64,000 nucleotides of DNA from Warburgia ugandensis. Lineage: Eukaryota > Streptophyta > Magnoliopsida > Canellales > Canellaceae. The position numbers and the translations under genes are program-made. Of this stretch, positions 1-10,088 are shown one piece after another. The notes below the pieces were generated by a model. It was not told the DNA's origin and ran no database searches. It saw nothing but the letters and a program-made list of their open reading frames with translations. Numbering within the stretch: position 1 is the stretch's first letter; every line of letters starts with the position of its first letter. Location: assembly GCA_035236585.1 (NCBI GenBank), contig CP141128.1, positions 30,982,684 to 31,046,683 of the forward strand, read 5' to 3'.

Positions 1-2823
1 TGGAATATAGGGACATTGACAGGTAAGAGTTTGGAGTTAGTAGACTCAATGAAACGTAGGAGAGTCAACATTGCTTATATCCAAGAAATCAAGTGGAAAG
101 GGGCTAAAGCTAGAGAAATAGATGGGTATAAATTATGGTACGTAGGAAAGGAAAATAACAAAAATGGTATAGGAATAATAGGGGATAAGGAATTAAAAGA
201 TAAAGTTGTGAACGTTAAAAGAATCAGTGATAGAATTATAATAATAAAAATTGTTCTAGCAGAGAAGATTATAAATGTTATAAGTTCTTATGCACCACAA
301 GTAGGGTTACAAGATATAATCAAGAGACAATTTTGGGAAGATATGGAGGGAGTCATACAAGAAATTCCCAACACTGAGGGGATATTTATAGGAGTAGACT
401 TAAATGGCCATGTAGGAAATGATAAGGAAGGATATGATAGAATACACAGAGGGTATGGTATAGGTGAACAAAATGAGATGAGGGAGAATATCCTCGATTT
501 TGCTTTGTCATATAAGCTGTCCATTGCAAATACACTCTTTAAGAAGAGGGATGAACACTTAATAACCTTTAAAAGTTGACTTCATAAAAGCCAAATAGAC
601 TTTTTTCTACTTAGGAATAATGAACGATCTATATGCAAGGATTGTAAGGTGATACCTGGTGAGAGTTTAACCTCACAACATAGGTTAATGGTTATGGATA
701 TCCATATTAAAAGATGGAGTAAAAGAGCTGAACTTAATACACGTCCCAAAACTAAGTGGTGGAACTTAAAAGGAGAGAAAATAACATCATTCAAAAATAA
801 GTTGATAGTAGAAGGAAATTGGAACTATGAAATAGAAGTAAATACCATGTGGACTAATATGGATGGGTCCATTAAGAAAGTGGCAAAAGATGTCTTATGA
901 GTATCTACAGGTAAAAGGTTATTAGCAAAGGAAACATGGTGGTGGAGTGAAATAGTGCAAAAAGTTATTAAAGAAAAACGGATTTGTTTTAAAGCTTGGC
1001 AAAAGATTAGAAATAATGAAAACTATGAACAATATAAGAATGCTAAAAACGCTGCTAAGAGAATAGTAAATGAGGCTAAACTTAAGCATATGATGAGCTC
1101 TATAATAAATTAGGAACAAGAGAAGGTGAGAAAGATGTGTTTAAACTTGCAAAAGTAAGAGAATAGAAGGGTAAGGACTTAGATCATGTTAGGTGTATTA
1201 GAAGCGATGATCAAAGGATATTAGTCAAAGAAGATGCAATCAAACAAAGGTGGGAAACATACTTTCAAAAATTATTAAATGACAATGGCTCTAAGAATAT
1301 AGGGATTGAAAATAATATAAATCTAAATAACAATGGATATTATATATATGAATGTAGGATTAGAATACCTGAAGTAAAAGAGGCCTTGAAAAAGATGAAA
1401 TCAAGAAAGGCCATGGGGCCTGATGGTGTACCAATAGAGGTTTGGAAGCATATGGGAGATATGGGGGTAGTTTGGTTGACCAAGTTGTTTAACAAGATTA
1501 TAAAATCATAGAAAATGCCTGATGAGTAGAGGAAAAGCTCTATTGTACTAATCTATAAGAATAAAGGTGACATTCAGAGCTGCACTAATTATCGAGGGAT
1601 CAAACTTATGTGCCACATCAAGAAACTTTTTGAAAGAGTGATTGAGAAGAGGCTACAACATGAAACAAGTGTAACGGAGAATTAGTTTGGTTTCATGCCT
1701 GGGAGGTCTACCATGGAAGCTATTTTCTTGCTAAGACAATTAATAGTGAAATATAGGGAGAGGAGGAAAGACCTACATATGGTCTTTATCGATTTAGAGA
1801 AAGCTTATGATAGAGTCCCTAGAGAGTTAATATGGAGGGTGTTGGGTGGTAAGGGGGTTTCTCAGGGGTACATAGACATAATTAAAGATATGTATGAGGG
1901 AGCAGTAATAAATGTTAAGACCATTAGTGGCGTGACTGGTGATTTTCCTGTCACTGTAGGATTACACCAAGGATTGGCATTGAGTCCATACCTATTCGCA
2001 TTAGTTATGGATGATTTAACAAAACATTTGCACAGGAGATCCCCTAGTGTATACTATTAGCAGATGATATAGTCTTACTTGATGAGACAAGGGACAGTGT
2101 AAACATAAAGCTAGAGTTATGGAGAGAAGCATTAGAATCTAAAGGATTTAAAATTAGCGGAACTAAGACAGAATATATGGAATGTAATTTTAGCAAGAAG
2201 AGTAGGAGTAGAACACCAGTCAAGATTGATAACCAAGAAGTCCTCGTGAAAGACCTCTTTCGGTACTTAGGATAATTGATCCATGAGAGTGGAGAGATTG
2301 AGAGGGAGGTTACCCAGAGAATCCAAGCGGGTTGGAACAAATGGAGATGTGCATCTGGAGTTTTATGTGATCGGCGGGTGGCACTCAAACTAAAAGGAAA
2401 ATTCTATAGCATGACTATAATACCAGCCATGCTCTATGGATCAGAGTGTTGGCTAGTTAAGGAACATGATACTCATAGGATGAGCATCGCAAAAATCAGG
2501 ATGTTGAGATGGATGAGTGGTAGGACAAGAAAGGACAGAATTAGAAATGAAAATATTAGAGAAAATTTGGGGGTAGCACCAATAGGTAATAAGATGAGGG
2601 AGATTAGACTTAGATGGTTTGAACATGTCCAAAGGAGACCAACAATGGAACCAGTTAGAAGGAGTGAGGCAATACAAGTAGAAGGTTCTAAAAGGGTAAG
2701 GGGAAGGCCCAAAAGAACGTGGATAGAAGTGGTGAGGAAAGATTTAAAAAATTTGGGACTAAATGAAACCATGGTATTTAATAGAGTGGAATGGAGGAAT
2801 AAGATTTATGTGGCCGACCCCTA
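1..2823 (+). pseudogene. LINE endonuclease-reverse transcriptase polyprotein (broken)
   Basis: The single RTE ORF would nick target DNA with its endonuclease and prime reverse transcription at the nick. Endonuclease (about 1-720): the QEIKW segment with the metal-binding Glu, SSYAPQ, GVDLNGHVG and SQIDFFL are visible, followed by the closing SQHR block. RT (about 1390-2270): PDGVP, FIDLEKAYD (motif A Asp pair), GLHQGLALSP and ADDIVLL (motif C, 2060-2080). The C-terminal tail (2276-2823) ends in WRNKIYVADP, typical of plant RTE elements. Lesions: in-frame stops at about 577, 1508, 1526, 1683 and 2274, and a frameshift just before motif C (the frame ending at 2060 differs from the ADD frame). 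The gene is therefore long dead, although each motif is still readable. Confidence 0.9.
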
Positions 2824-2838
2824 ATTGGGATAAGGTCT

Positions 2839-2892
<54 letters not shown>
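2839..2892 (+). repeat. (GAT)n tail of the LINE
   Basis: About 18 uninterrupted TGA/GAT triplets follow the LINE stop codon. Short tandem repeats instead of poly(A) at the 3' end are typical of RTE-clade LINEs, so this marks the element's 3' terminus. Confidence 0.9.
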
Positions 2893-2893
<1 letters not shown>

Positions 2894-4028
2894 ATGATGA
2901 ACAATATTACATGTGTTGGGAACAATGGAATGAACTGTTGTAAAGATGTCCTCATAATGGATTTGAGAAATGGCAACAAGTTCAATACTTCTATGAGGCA
3001 TTAATGGCTCCAAACAGATAAATGCTAGATGCAATGAATGGAGGGTCTCTCATGCTAAATGATGAGAGAGAGGCCTAGGAGTTCTTTCATACATTGGTCA
3101 ATAATTCCTAGCAACAGGATTATTCAAATAGGAGAGAGAGAACTAATTAGACTCCAAAGAAAGAGGGTCTATATGAGATAGGAGAGATCTATATGAGATA
3201 AGTGGAAGAATGGACAAGCTTGAAACTATGTTCCAATTTTTAATGGCTGCTACTTTATCCCATAAACCTCTACAATAGGTATGTGCTACTCGTTCTAGTC
3301 TAGCTCATCTAATTTTAGCCTGTCCATCCAATAAAGTACACCCTAAATATCTTATAGACCCAGCGAATGCTTTCAATTCATATCGCTAACCTAGCACCAA
3401 CCCGTATTATGAGACCTACAATCCTGGATGGGCTAAGCATCCCAATTTTTCCCGGTCAAATAATAATCACCAAAGGGGACCACTAGTGAAACCCCTACCC
3501 AAAATTTTGCTCCTAGGGTTATAGTTCCTCAATAGCCACTTGGTTTCGAACAACCTCATCAACTAATGAAACCATCTTTAGAGGATAAAATTTTGAGCAT
3601 GTTTGAAAAATAGAAGGAAGAAACAACAAGGACTCTAAACCAATTCCAAAATATCAACCCTCAAGGCCTAGCCAAATTAGATATGTAGGCAAGCCAATTA
3701 TTAGCTTAATTGCATATTAGAAGAAAGGGTCAATTCCTTAGTCAACCCATCCCCAACCTTAAGGGACAATTTGAAATAAGGTCAAGTTCTCAAAATCAGA
3801 ACCCTCATGAGCATTGCAAGTCTATAACCACCCTTAGGAGTGGTCAGCAAATCGATAAGAAAGTAGGCTAGGCTAAGGAAACTGCAGAGGAGAAAGAGGC
3901 AACCATAACACAAGAGAAAGAGAAAGGACAAAAGCCCTATAGAACCTATAATGGAGGCACCCTATGTGCCTAAAGCCCCTTTTTCTCAGTTATTGAACAA
4001 GCTAGAAAGGAAAAAACTTCAATGAGTT
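2893..4028 (+). pseudogene. gag remnant of the Athila/Tat-type element
   Basis: The capsid part is recognisable from about 2923: RCPHNGFEKWQQVQYFYEAL, then MLDAMNGGS (3029-3055), the conserved segment of Athila/Tat gag. Toward the end the linker to protease carries TLRSGQQIDKKV (about 3829-3865). Stops interrupt the frame repeatedly, including TAA or TAG triplets at about 2941, 3018 and 3076. The upstream half of gag is missing because the LINE lies there. Gag would form the cytoplasmic virus-like particle; this copy cannot. Confidence 0.75.
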
Positions 4029-4029
4029 T

Positions 4030-4640
4030 ATGGAGGTATTTAAACATGTCCAAATCAATATTCCATCACTAAATGCAATTAAAGACATCCCCACTTATGC
4101 CAAGTTCTTAAAGGAGCTTTGTACAAGAAAAAGAAAGATAAATGTACAAAAGAAAGCTTTCCTCACCAAGCAGCTAGACTCTTTGATTCAACACAAGACC
4201 CTACTAAAGTTTAAAGACCTAAGGAGTCCTACCATTTCTTGCATTATTGGAGATTATGTCATAGATAAGGCATTACTTGCCCTAGGAGTGAGTGTTAACT
4301 TGGTGTCATACTCTGTCTATGAGCAAGTAAAACTCAGTGAGTTAAAACCAACCACTACCACACTACAATTAGTGGATAGATCTATTAAGATACCATGTTG
4401 TTTGGTTGAAGATGTCTTGTTACAGATGGACCAGTTCTAATACCTAGTTGATTTGATTGTACAAGACTCCCAACTTATATTTAATCTCAGCAGTCAGATT
4501 CTAGTCACATTTGGAGATCTATTCTTAGTGACATCCAACACTATCAATAAATGGTGTAATAAATTTGTCATTCGACAACATAAAAGTTAAGCTAACTGTC
4601 TTTAATGCTGATCAAAACATTTAGACTTTTATGATTCTTG
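4030..4640 (+). pseudogene. aspartic protease region of the Athila/Tat-type element
   Basis: An open stretch of 136 codons (4030-4440) matches the segment between gag and RT in Athila/Tat elements (FLKELCTRKRK, SPTISCIIGDYVI, SVYEQ, TLQLVDRS). It then continues past a stop (about 4438-4440) into LIVQDSQ and a degenerate C-terminal part. At the place where related proteases have the catalytic Asp before LGAS, this copy reads ALGVS (about 4282-4296), so the active-site Asp has become Ala. This is one of several independent inactivating changes in the element. The coding sequence breaks at about 4722, where a duplicated 55-bp segment and a solo LTR begin. Confidence 0.75.
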
Positions 4641-4723
4641 TGATATCAATTTGATTGAGAGTCTAATCAATGACATTCATCAACCGTTATCCATCTCGAC
4701 CTGCTAGAGGCTTGTCTTATGCA

Positions 4724-4778
4724 CATTAATGGAAAATTTGATATAAACAAGTCTATTGAGGAGGTAAACAACCTTCTA
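4724..4778 (+). repeat. 55-bp direct duplication, left copy
   Basis: A 55-bp coding segment of the host element (starting cattaatgga, ending aaccttcta) occurs here and again at 8063-8117 with two differences by eye. The copies flank the solo LTR. This is far longer than the 5-bp duplication expected from an LTR retrotransposon. Confidence 0.9.
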
Positions 4779-4790
4779 TCAATCAAAGTA
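4779..4790. other. filler between 55-bp duplication and solo LTR
   Basis: Twelve bases (tcaatcaaagta) separate the left duplication from the LTR end. Together with the preceding two bases they form tatcaatcaaagta (4777-4790), an exact 14-base match to 5163-5176 inside the LTR. This looks like templated filler from a repair event. Confidence 0.6.
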
Positions 4791-7700
4791 GTCAGGATCC
4801 CAAAATAAAAAGATTTCATTAATTCTTTTATTAAAATATTTATTGAAAACCTCCGAGTGTTATTTCCTTTTTTCAAAACATCATGACCATGATTTAATAT
4901 ATAAATATAAATATGCAGAAATACATGTGAGACAATACACATATCAAAATCAACATCAAAATCATTAGCGCCTTTTTTTTCAAAACAATAAATATCCAAA
5001 ACACAATAGTGTGGCGCAGGGTCTAACCATCATAACATCCCACCATACTCAAATCAATGTCCATCATATGTATAACTGTCATAATCAATTCCATATAATA
5101 AAAGTATATAGTCCATAAAGAAATTTCAAATGGTAGTCCATTTATTAACTCACGTCATTGTTTATCAATCAAAGTAAAGTAATCTGCCACTACTATCATG
5201 ATCTTGCCCTTCCTACTGTCGCGCTCAAGATCTGAGGCATTGCAAAACAAAGCAATGACTCAGCAAGCTATTGCTTGTGTAAGTACATAGACATTTAATG
5301 TAATAACAATGGAAACAAAATCGAATGACAATGCTGGTATAATGAGTAGATCTATATAATGATTATAAGCAAGGCCAATACAATCTCAAACATAATATAT
5401 GATAAAACATTCATCTCATGGATTAAAAACATGATATGATCTAATTTAAATGAGCATACAATAACAACAGGACAACCCAAGGTACGTGGTTCCCACGAGT
5501 GTCCCATACACTCGTATCACATATCATAAGTACTCATATCAAACCTTTGAATGTCGTCATACCTAGGCATACTTTAACATCTCCATGCTCATCATGCAAG
5601 CATACATAATAAGAGTATGGATCATCATGCCACAGTGGCAACCCTCCAGGGTCTCAACCACCGCTGCTCCCCATCGACACTATAATGGGAGACTTAACGT
5701 CTGTCCCCATGGAAAGGTCCGAACTAGTAGTGTGGACTATTCATGTTACCAAACCCTTACCGAAAGCCATCTATGGGCAGGTGTCATCATATCATAATCA
5801 CATCACAATTTTGGAGGGTGGGTGGCCTGCCCTACTCCCTCTTAGCATGACATCCATTGGGTGAGAGCACCCATCATAAAACACAAAATACGAGAAATCA
5901 CATATCTCAAAAAACCAAGAGCACTCTTGGCTCACAATCCCCAAGGCACACCCCTCATCCTGGGTTAGCCTCTCCAAGGACTAGCCACCAAGCCTCCACC
6001 ATCATCCTTATGAAAACCCATCAGTTTCAATGGTGCAATAAAGAAAGATAATTTCTAATTATGCATAAATACGTAGTATCAATCTCATGAAACCATCGAT
6101 CATAAATCCATTTAATACATTATCAAAATCTAATATCGATCATAGCATAAAACTCTGAGTCTCACAAAATTGTAGACTAAATAAACAAGTGCAGTTAAAT
6201 CACAATCAACCATGATGCTATGATAATGTAAGGTTTTTAAAATCAAAACATAACATTAAATGTTGTCACCTACGTCGGTGTGAGATCACTCAACTCAAAC
6301 GTATAATCTTCTTAGCTTGTACGTTTGGATGTACTTGTCAATACCACAATACTATTTTGTGTTATTTATTTCATAATAATGGAATCTATGGTGATCCAAC
6401 CTTTGCATCATCCTCTATGATATCTAATTATGATTTTGTCCTTAGTCCCAACGTTACTTGTTATAATTTAGTCCCATCTCATGTTCCTCTATTCGTTTTT
6501 ATGTGTATCTAACACATATACATTAATTTGACAGTCAGATCATGCTTAGATAAATAATTTCCCAAGATTTGATTTAGACTAGTGGTCTATATCAATTTCT
6601 AGAATAATCACACCTACTATATCCTTAAAACCCTTATTTATTATCATACGCTACCTCGTTGTTAAAGTCCTAGCGCCTGATCAATGTTTGATCGATCGGT
6701 TCTAAGTTATTAAATAATATTTTATGATTTGACTAATTTAAAAGTGGTCAAATGTAAGTTTTTAAGTCAAATCTAGGTCCACATTGACAGGACGATCATA
6801 ACAGATGTTTTCAATCATGATTTGGACCTCTGTAGCTCCCAAAATAAAGTTTCTAGTAAAAAGACTTCATAAATTAATGCATATTAATTTATAGGGGGTC
6901 GGGCAGTTATTTACACCGATTTACACCGAGTTACACTAGTGTAAACCGGCGTCTTAAAGATGCACAGCTCCCACAATGCACTGCATCCTGGTCACTGAGA
7001 CACACCCCTCGTGTGTCCTGGTTGCCAAGATGCCGGGCGTCCCGGCCTCCCGTGACCATGCACAAGATGCTCTCTCACGCACTTTTGCTACGTGCATGCA
7101 ACTACACACGCCTACGTGTGCGTTTGTGTTGGGACGTCCTACATGACACCCTGGCGTCAGCGACAGGGTACTGACACGAGAGTTGTCGCCGATGACTCCC
7201 CGGGTGCCCCAAATTAGTGATTTTTAACCCCTTTTGCTCAGAATTTCATGTATATTCCATTTTTAACACTCCTTTTGATTGATTTTGCTAAAAATTAGGA
7301 TTTTTTTCTCAATTTTTCTCACGTTCCTAAATTTTGCCTAGGTACTGTTCTTCATGATTTATGGGGTCACTAGCCATTGGATCTCCCTCGAATTTAAAGG
7401 GTTTGTTCTTGGGTTCGTCATGCACCAAATAAACTTGCTGATTATGGTTTTGAATAGTTTCATCAAATTAGTCCTACATCTATAGTAGGGTACATAGAGC
7501 TGCTGATACAAACTCGCACCTACATTGTAAATGGAAGGGGAAAAAGATGATAGGACTTACCTTGGTTAGTCGGGCATCGTTGATGCTGCTAAAGGGGCTT
7601 TTTTGAGCTTTTCTAACATTGCATTTTTGCCAAAACCCTAGTTTCTGGAAAAACGAGATTTGCAGAGGATATGGCCGAAGGAAAGGGATGTGATGGAGTT

Positions 7701-8062
7701 TATGAGGAGAGGAGAGAGTCTAGAAGAGGGAGAGCTCGTGATGGGGGGAGAAAAGGTCATCTTTTAATGACAGTCAACCTTCCTTTCTAGTGGCATCGGC
7801 ATCAGAATCGAAGGGGGTTCCGTTATGAAAAATAGCCCCTATATTTCAGGCCTTTAAAAATTACCAAATTGACCTTCTAGCTTCAACAGTCCATAACTTC
7901 TCCATTTGAGCTCTGTTTTTTGTGTTCTTTATGCCGTTCAATTTCTATCAATGTGTACTTTCTAGTTTTTAGATTTTTACAACCAAATTCTATGTATAAA
8001 ATTTTTAATTTTATTAATTTAAATAATTTCTAATTTATGATTTAAAATTTGAGGATATTACA
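4791..8062 (-). mobile_element. solo LTR, Tekay-like, diverged family 1
   Basis: The + strand ends in gaggatattaca, so on the minus strand the LTR begins TGTAATATCC, like the other Tekay-type LTRs here. The left end is degenerate (gtcaggatccc). No coding domains lie inside. Within it are the double hairpin (5232-5277), an AT-rich 5' third, and a GC-rich part with G-rich patches (about 6900-7220). It splits the protease/RT linker of the Athila/Tat element. Its left boundary is uncertain by about ten bases because of the filler. The short ORFs inside (for example 5585-5797) look like chance. Confidence 0.75.
5232..5277 (-). other. tandem double hairpin in solo LTR 1
   Basis: The 11-base arms CTGAGGCATTG (5232-5242) and CAATGACTCAG (5253-5263) pair at 10 of 11 positions. 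A second perfect 5-bp hairpin follows (CAAGC 5264-5268, GCTTG 5273-5277). Compared with the other families, one A:T pair is replaced here by C:G on both arms, a compensatory change. Confidence 0.7.
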
Positions 8063-8117
8063 CATTAATGGAGAATTTGATATAGACAAGTCTATTGAGG
8101 AGGTAAACAACCTTCTA
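8063..8117 (+). repeat. 55-bp direct duplication, right copy
   Basis: Second copy of the 4724-4778 segment. It starts directly after the CA end of the solo LTR and continues into the host element's coding sequence, so this is the original location of the segment. Confidence 0.9.
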
Positions 8118-9605
8118 AAGGCTGCTGTAATCATGGATACCTCCAAGTAGGGTTCTTATGTGGAACCACTTCCACCTTCTAAATCTATCCCCACACCCTC
8201 GATAGACAAACCACCATCTCTAGACCTAAAATACTTGTTTGACGACTTGAAATATTCATACCTAAGCCTAGATGAAACCTTACCTATGACAATAGTATCA
8301 GATTTAGATAATGAAAAGGAGGGTAAGCTTTTAAATGTTCTTAATGAGCATAAAACTACTCTAGGGTGTACGATAGCAAACATAAAAGGCATTAGTTCAT
8401 CTGTATGCACACATATTACACACTTAGAAGAAAATGAAAAACCTTCTAGGGAAACCTAAAGATGACTGAACCCCCACATGAAGGATGTAGTCAGAGATGA
8501 AGTCCTAAAGCTCTTAGATGTTGGCATTATATATCCTATCTTTGACAGTATTTGGGTCAGCCCCATTTAGGTTGTACCTAAGAAATCTGGGATAATGGTA
8601 GTAAAAAATGAGGATAATGAGTTAGTACCCTTCATTGACCAAATTCTAGAGAGGTTGGCCAAACATAGCTATTATTATTTTATGGAAGGATATTTTGGTT
8701 ACAACCAAATTCCTATAGCACCGGAGGATTAGGAGAAGACCACCTTTACCTACCCTTTTAGAACCTTTGCCTACTGACGTATGCCCTTTGAGCTATGTAA
8801 CACTCCAGCTACATTTCAAAGGATATGTTGAGCATTTTCTTTGATATGGTAAAAAGGTTTCTTGAGGTATTTATCGATGAATTCTCAGTATTTGGGTCTT
8901 CATATAGTGAGTGCCTACGCCACTTAATGTTAGTTCTAGCAAAGTCTTAGAAGAAAATTCTTATTTTAAACTAGAAAAAGTGCCATTTTATGCTATAAAT
9001 GGGATAGTTATAGGCCACATAATATCATCCAATAGGATAGAAGTTGATATGGCAAAGCAGATTTAATAGCTAACCTTCCTCCACTAAGGATGGTGAAAGA
9101 AATCTCCTCCTTTTTAGGACATGCTGGCTTTTACAAATGCTTCATCAAGGATTTTAGCAAAATTGCCAAACCTTTGTGTAATTTACTTACAAAGGAGGCC
9201 ATTTTTGAATTCTATGAGGATTGTAAAAAAGCATTTGAGCAACTCAATGCTGAGTTGAGTTCTGCACCCATTATTCGATGACCAAATTGGAACACACCAT
9301 AGGAGATAATGTGTGATGCATCATATTATGCCATTGGAACTATTTTGGGGTAGTGCATTGATGAACTTCCCCATGTAATATACTACATAATAAAACACTA
9401 AATGACACGCAACTCATTTACTTAACCACTGAGAAAGAGCTGTTAGCTATAGTGTTTTCTCTAGATAAATTTAGATCTTACCTATTAGGGTTTAAAGTTA
9501 TAGTATACATAGATCATGAGACTTTAAAGTACCTCCTTTCTAAAAAGGATACAAAACCTAGGTTGATCCATTGGATACTACTATAACAGGAGTTTGACTT
9601 AGAAA
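8118..9605 (+). pseudogene. reverse transcriptase and RNase H of the Athila/Tat-type element
   Basis: The linker PPSLDLKYLFDDLKY (8211-8255), the RT start VVRDEVLKLLDVGIIYP, RT motif A (FMEGYFGYNQI, about 8680-8712), motif C (FIDEFSVFG, about 8869-8895), the thumb FLGHAGFYK (9115-9141) and the RNase H start MCDASYYAIG (about 9309) are read in order. The copy is dead several times over. Roughly 28 codons normally found between ELVP and the FIDQ segment are absent at 8630/8631, including the conserved region before motif A. Motif A has Glu where Asp is expected, the second Asp of motif C is Glu, and stops occur (for example about 8730 and 8948). The RNase H is cut at 9605 by solo LTR 2. Confidence 0.85.
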
Positions 9606-9610
9606 TTTGG
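9606..9610 (+). repeat. target-site duplication TTTGG (left) of solo LTR 2
   Basis: TTTGG at 9606-9610 is repeated exactly at 14661-14665 on the other side of the LTR, and deleting the LTR plus one copy joins the interrupted RNase H reading frame. Confidence 0.85.
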
Positions 9611-9808
9611 AGGGACGACCTAGGTTTTTGTAACACATTTTGTAATACATTTTTGAAGGCAGGGCCCTTAGTAGTAAAAAAATTTCATAAAACGAAGTAG
9701 CAGAAATTCCTTTCTTTAGAACTTGTTTTGAAAAACTCAAGTCATCACTTCATGTATAACATAAGTAGAAATTTTGTCCAAGATAAAATTCCATTGAAGG
9801 AATATACT

Positions 9809-9814
9809 TTTATT
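9809..9814 (-). promoter_or_regulatory. poly(A) signal AATAAA of solo LTR 2
   Basis: AATAAA on the minus strand, 198-203 bp from the LTR 3' end, the same distance as in the 27472 LTR and close to that in the 58645 LTR. Confidence 0.6.
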
Positions 9815-10038
9815 AAATTTCAAAATCCATCTAGTGGTTCACAGTACAATTTAGGTATCATTACAATATTTGTCCAAATTACATAATCCAAATTTCAAAG
9901 CTCACCATACAATAAAAACTCTCAATACAATACAATGCTCTCAAATAAAAAAATACAAGTCTTCAAGGGATATACCCTAATTGATAATTCTTCTAAGTCT
10001 TCTCAATTCTTGAGCTCCTAATTCTCCTTCTCTGTATT

Positions 10039-10088
10039 GAGATATTGTAAACATTCAAACGTTTACAATATCTCACAAACTATGCTTG
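10039..10088 (-). other. double hairpin in solo LTR 2
   Basis: A perfect 14-bp stem: GAGATATTGTAAAC (10039-10052) and GTTTACAATATCTC (10061-10074) with an 8-base loop. A second, weaker hairpin follows (CAAAC 10076-10080, GCTTG 10084-10088); its one imperfect pair is a G-U wobble on the sense strand. Confidence 0.75.

Larger units (their letters stand above)
1..2892 (+). mobile_element. RTE-type LINE (non-LTR retrotransposon), 5' end outside window
   Basis: A non-LTR retrotransposon whose apurinic-type endonuclease, reverse transcriptase and C-terminal tail follow each other on the + strand and end in a (GAT)n tail, as in plant RTE-clade LINEs. The first bases of the window already encode the endonuclease N-terminus, so only a small 5' part is missing. 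Right after the tail the sequence reads as the middle of an Athila/Tat gag, so the LINE appears to be inserted in that element; the upstream gag half would lie left of the window. No target duplication can be checked because the left junction is outside. Many stops and one frameshift make it inactive. Confidence 0.9.

Noticed and set aside
2759..3034. Minus-strand ORF with a poly-Ile run
   Set aside because: It is the reverse of the (GAT)n tail of the LINE and the gag remnant.
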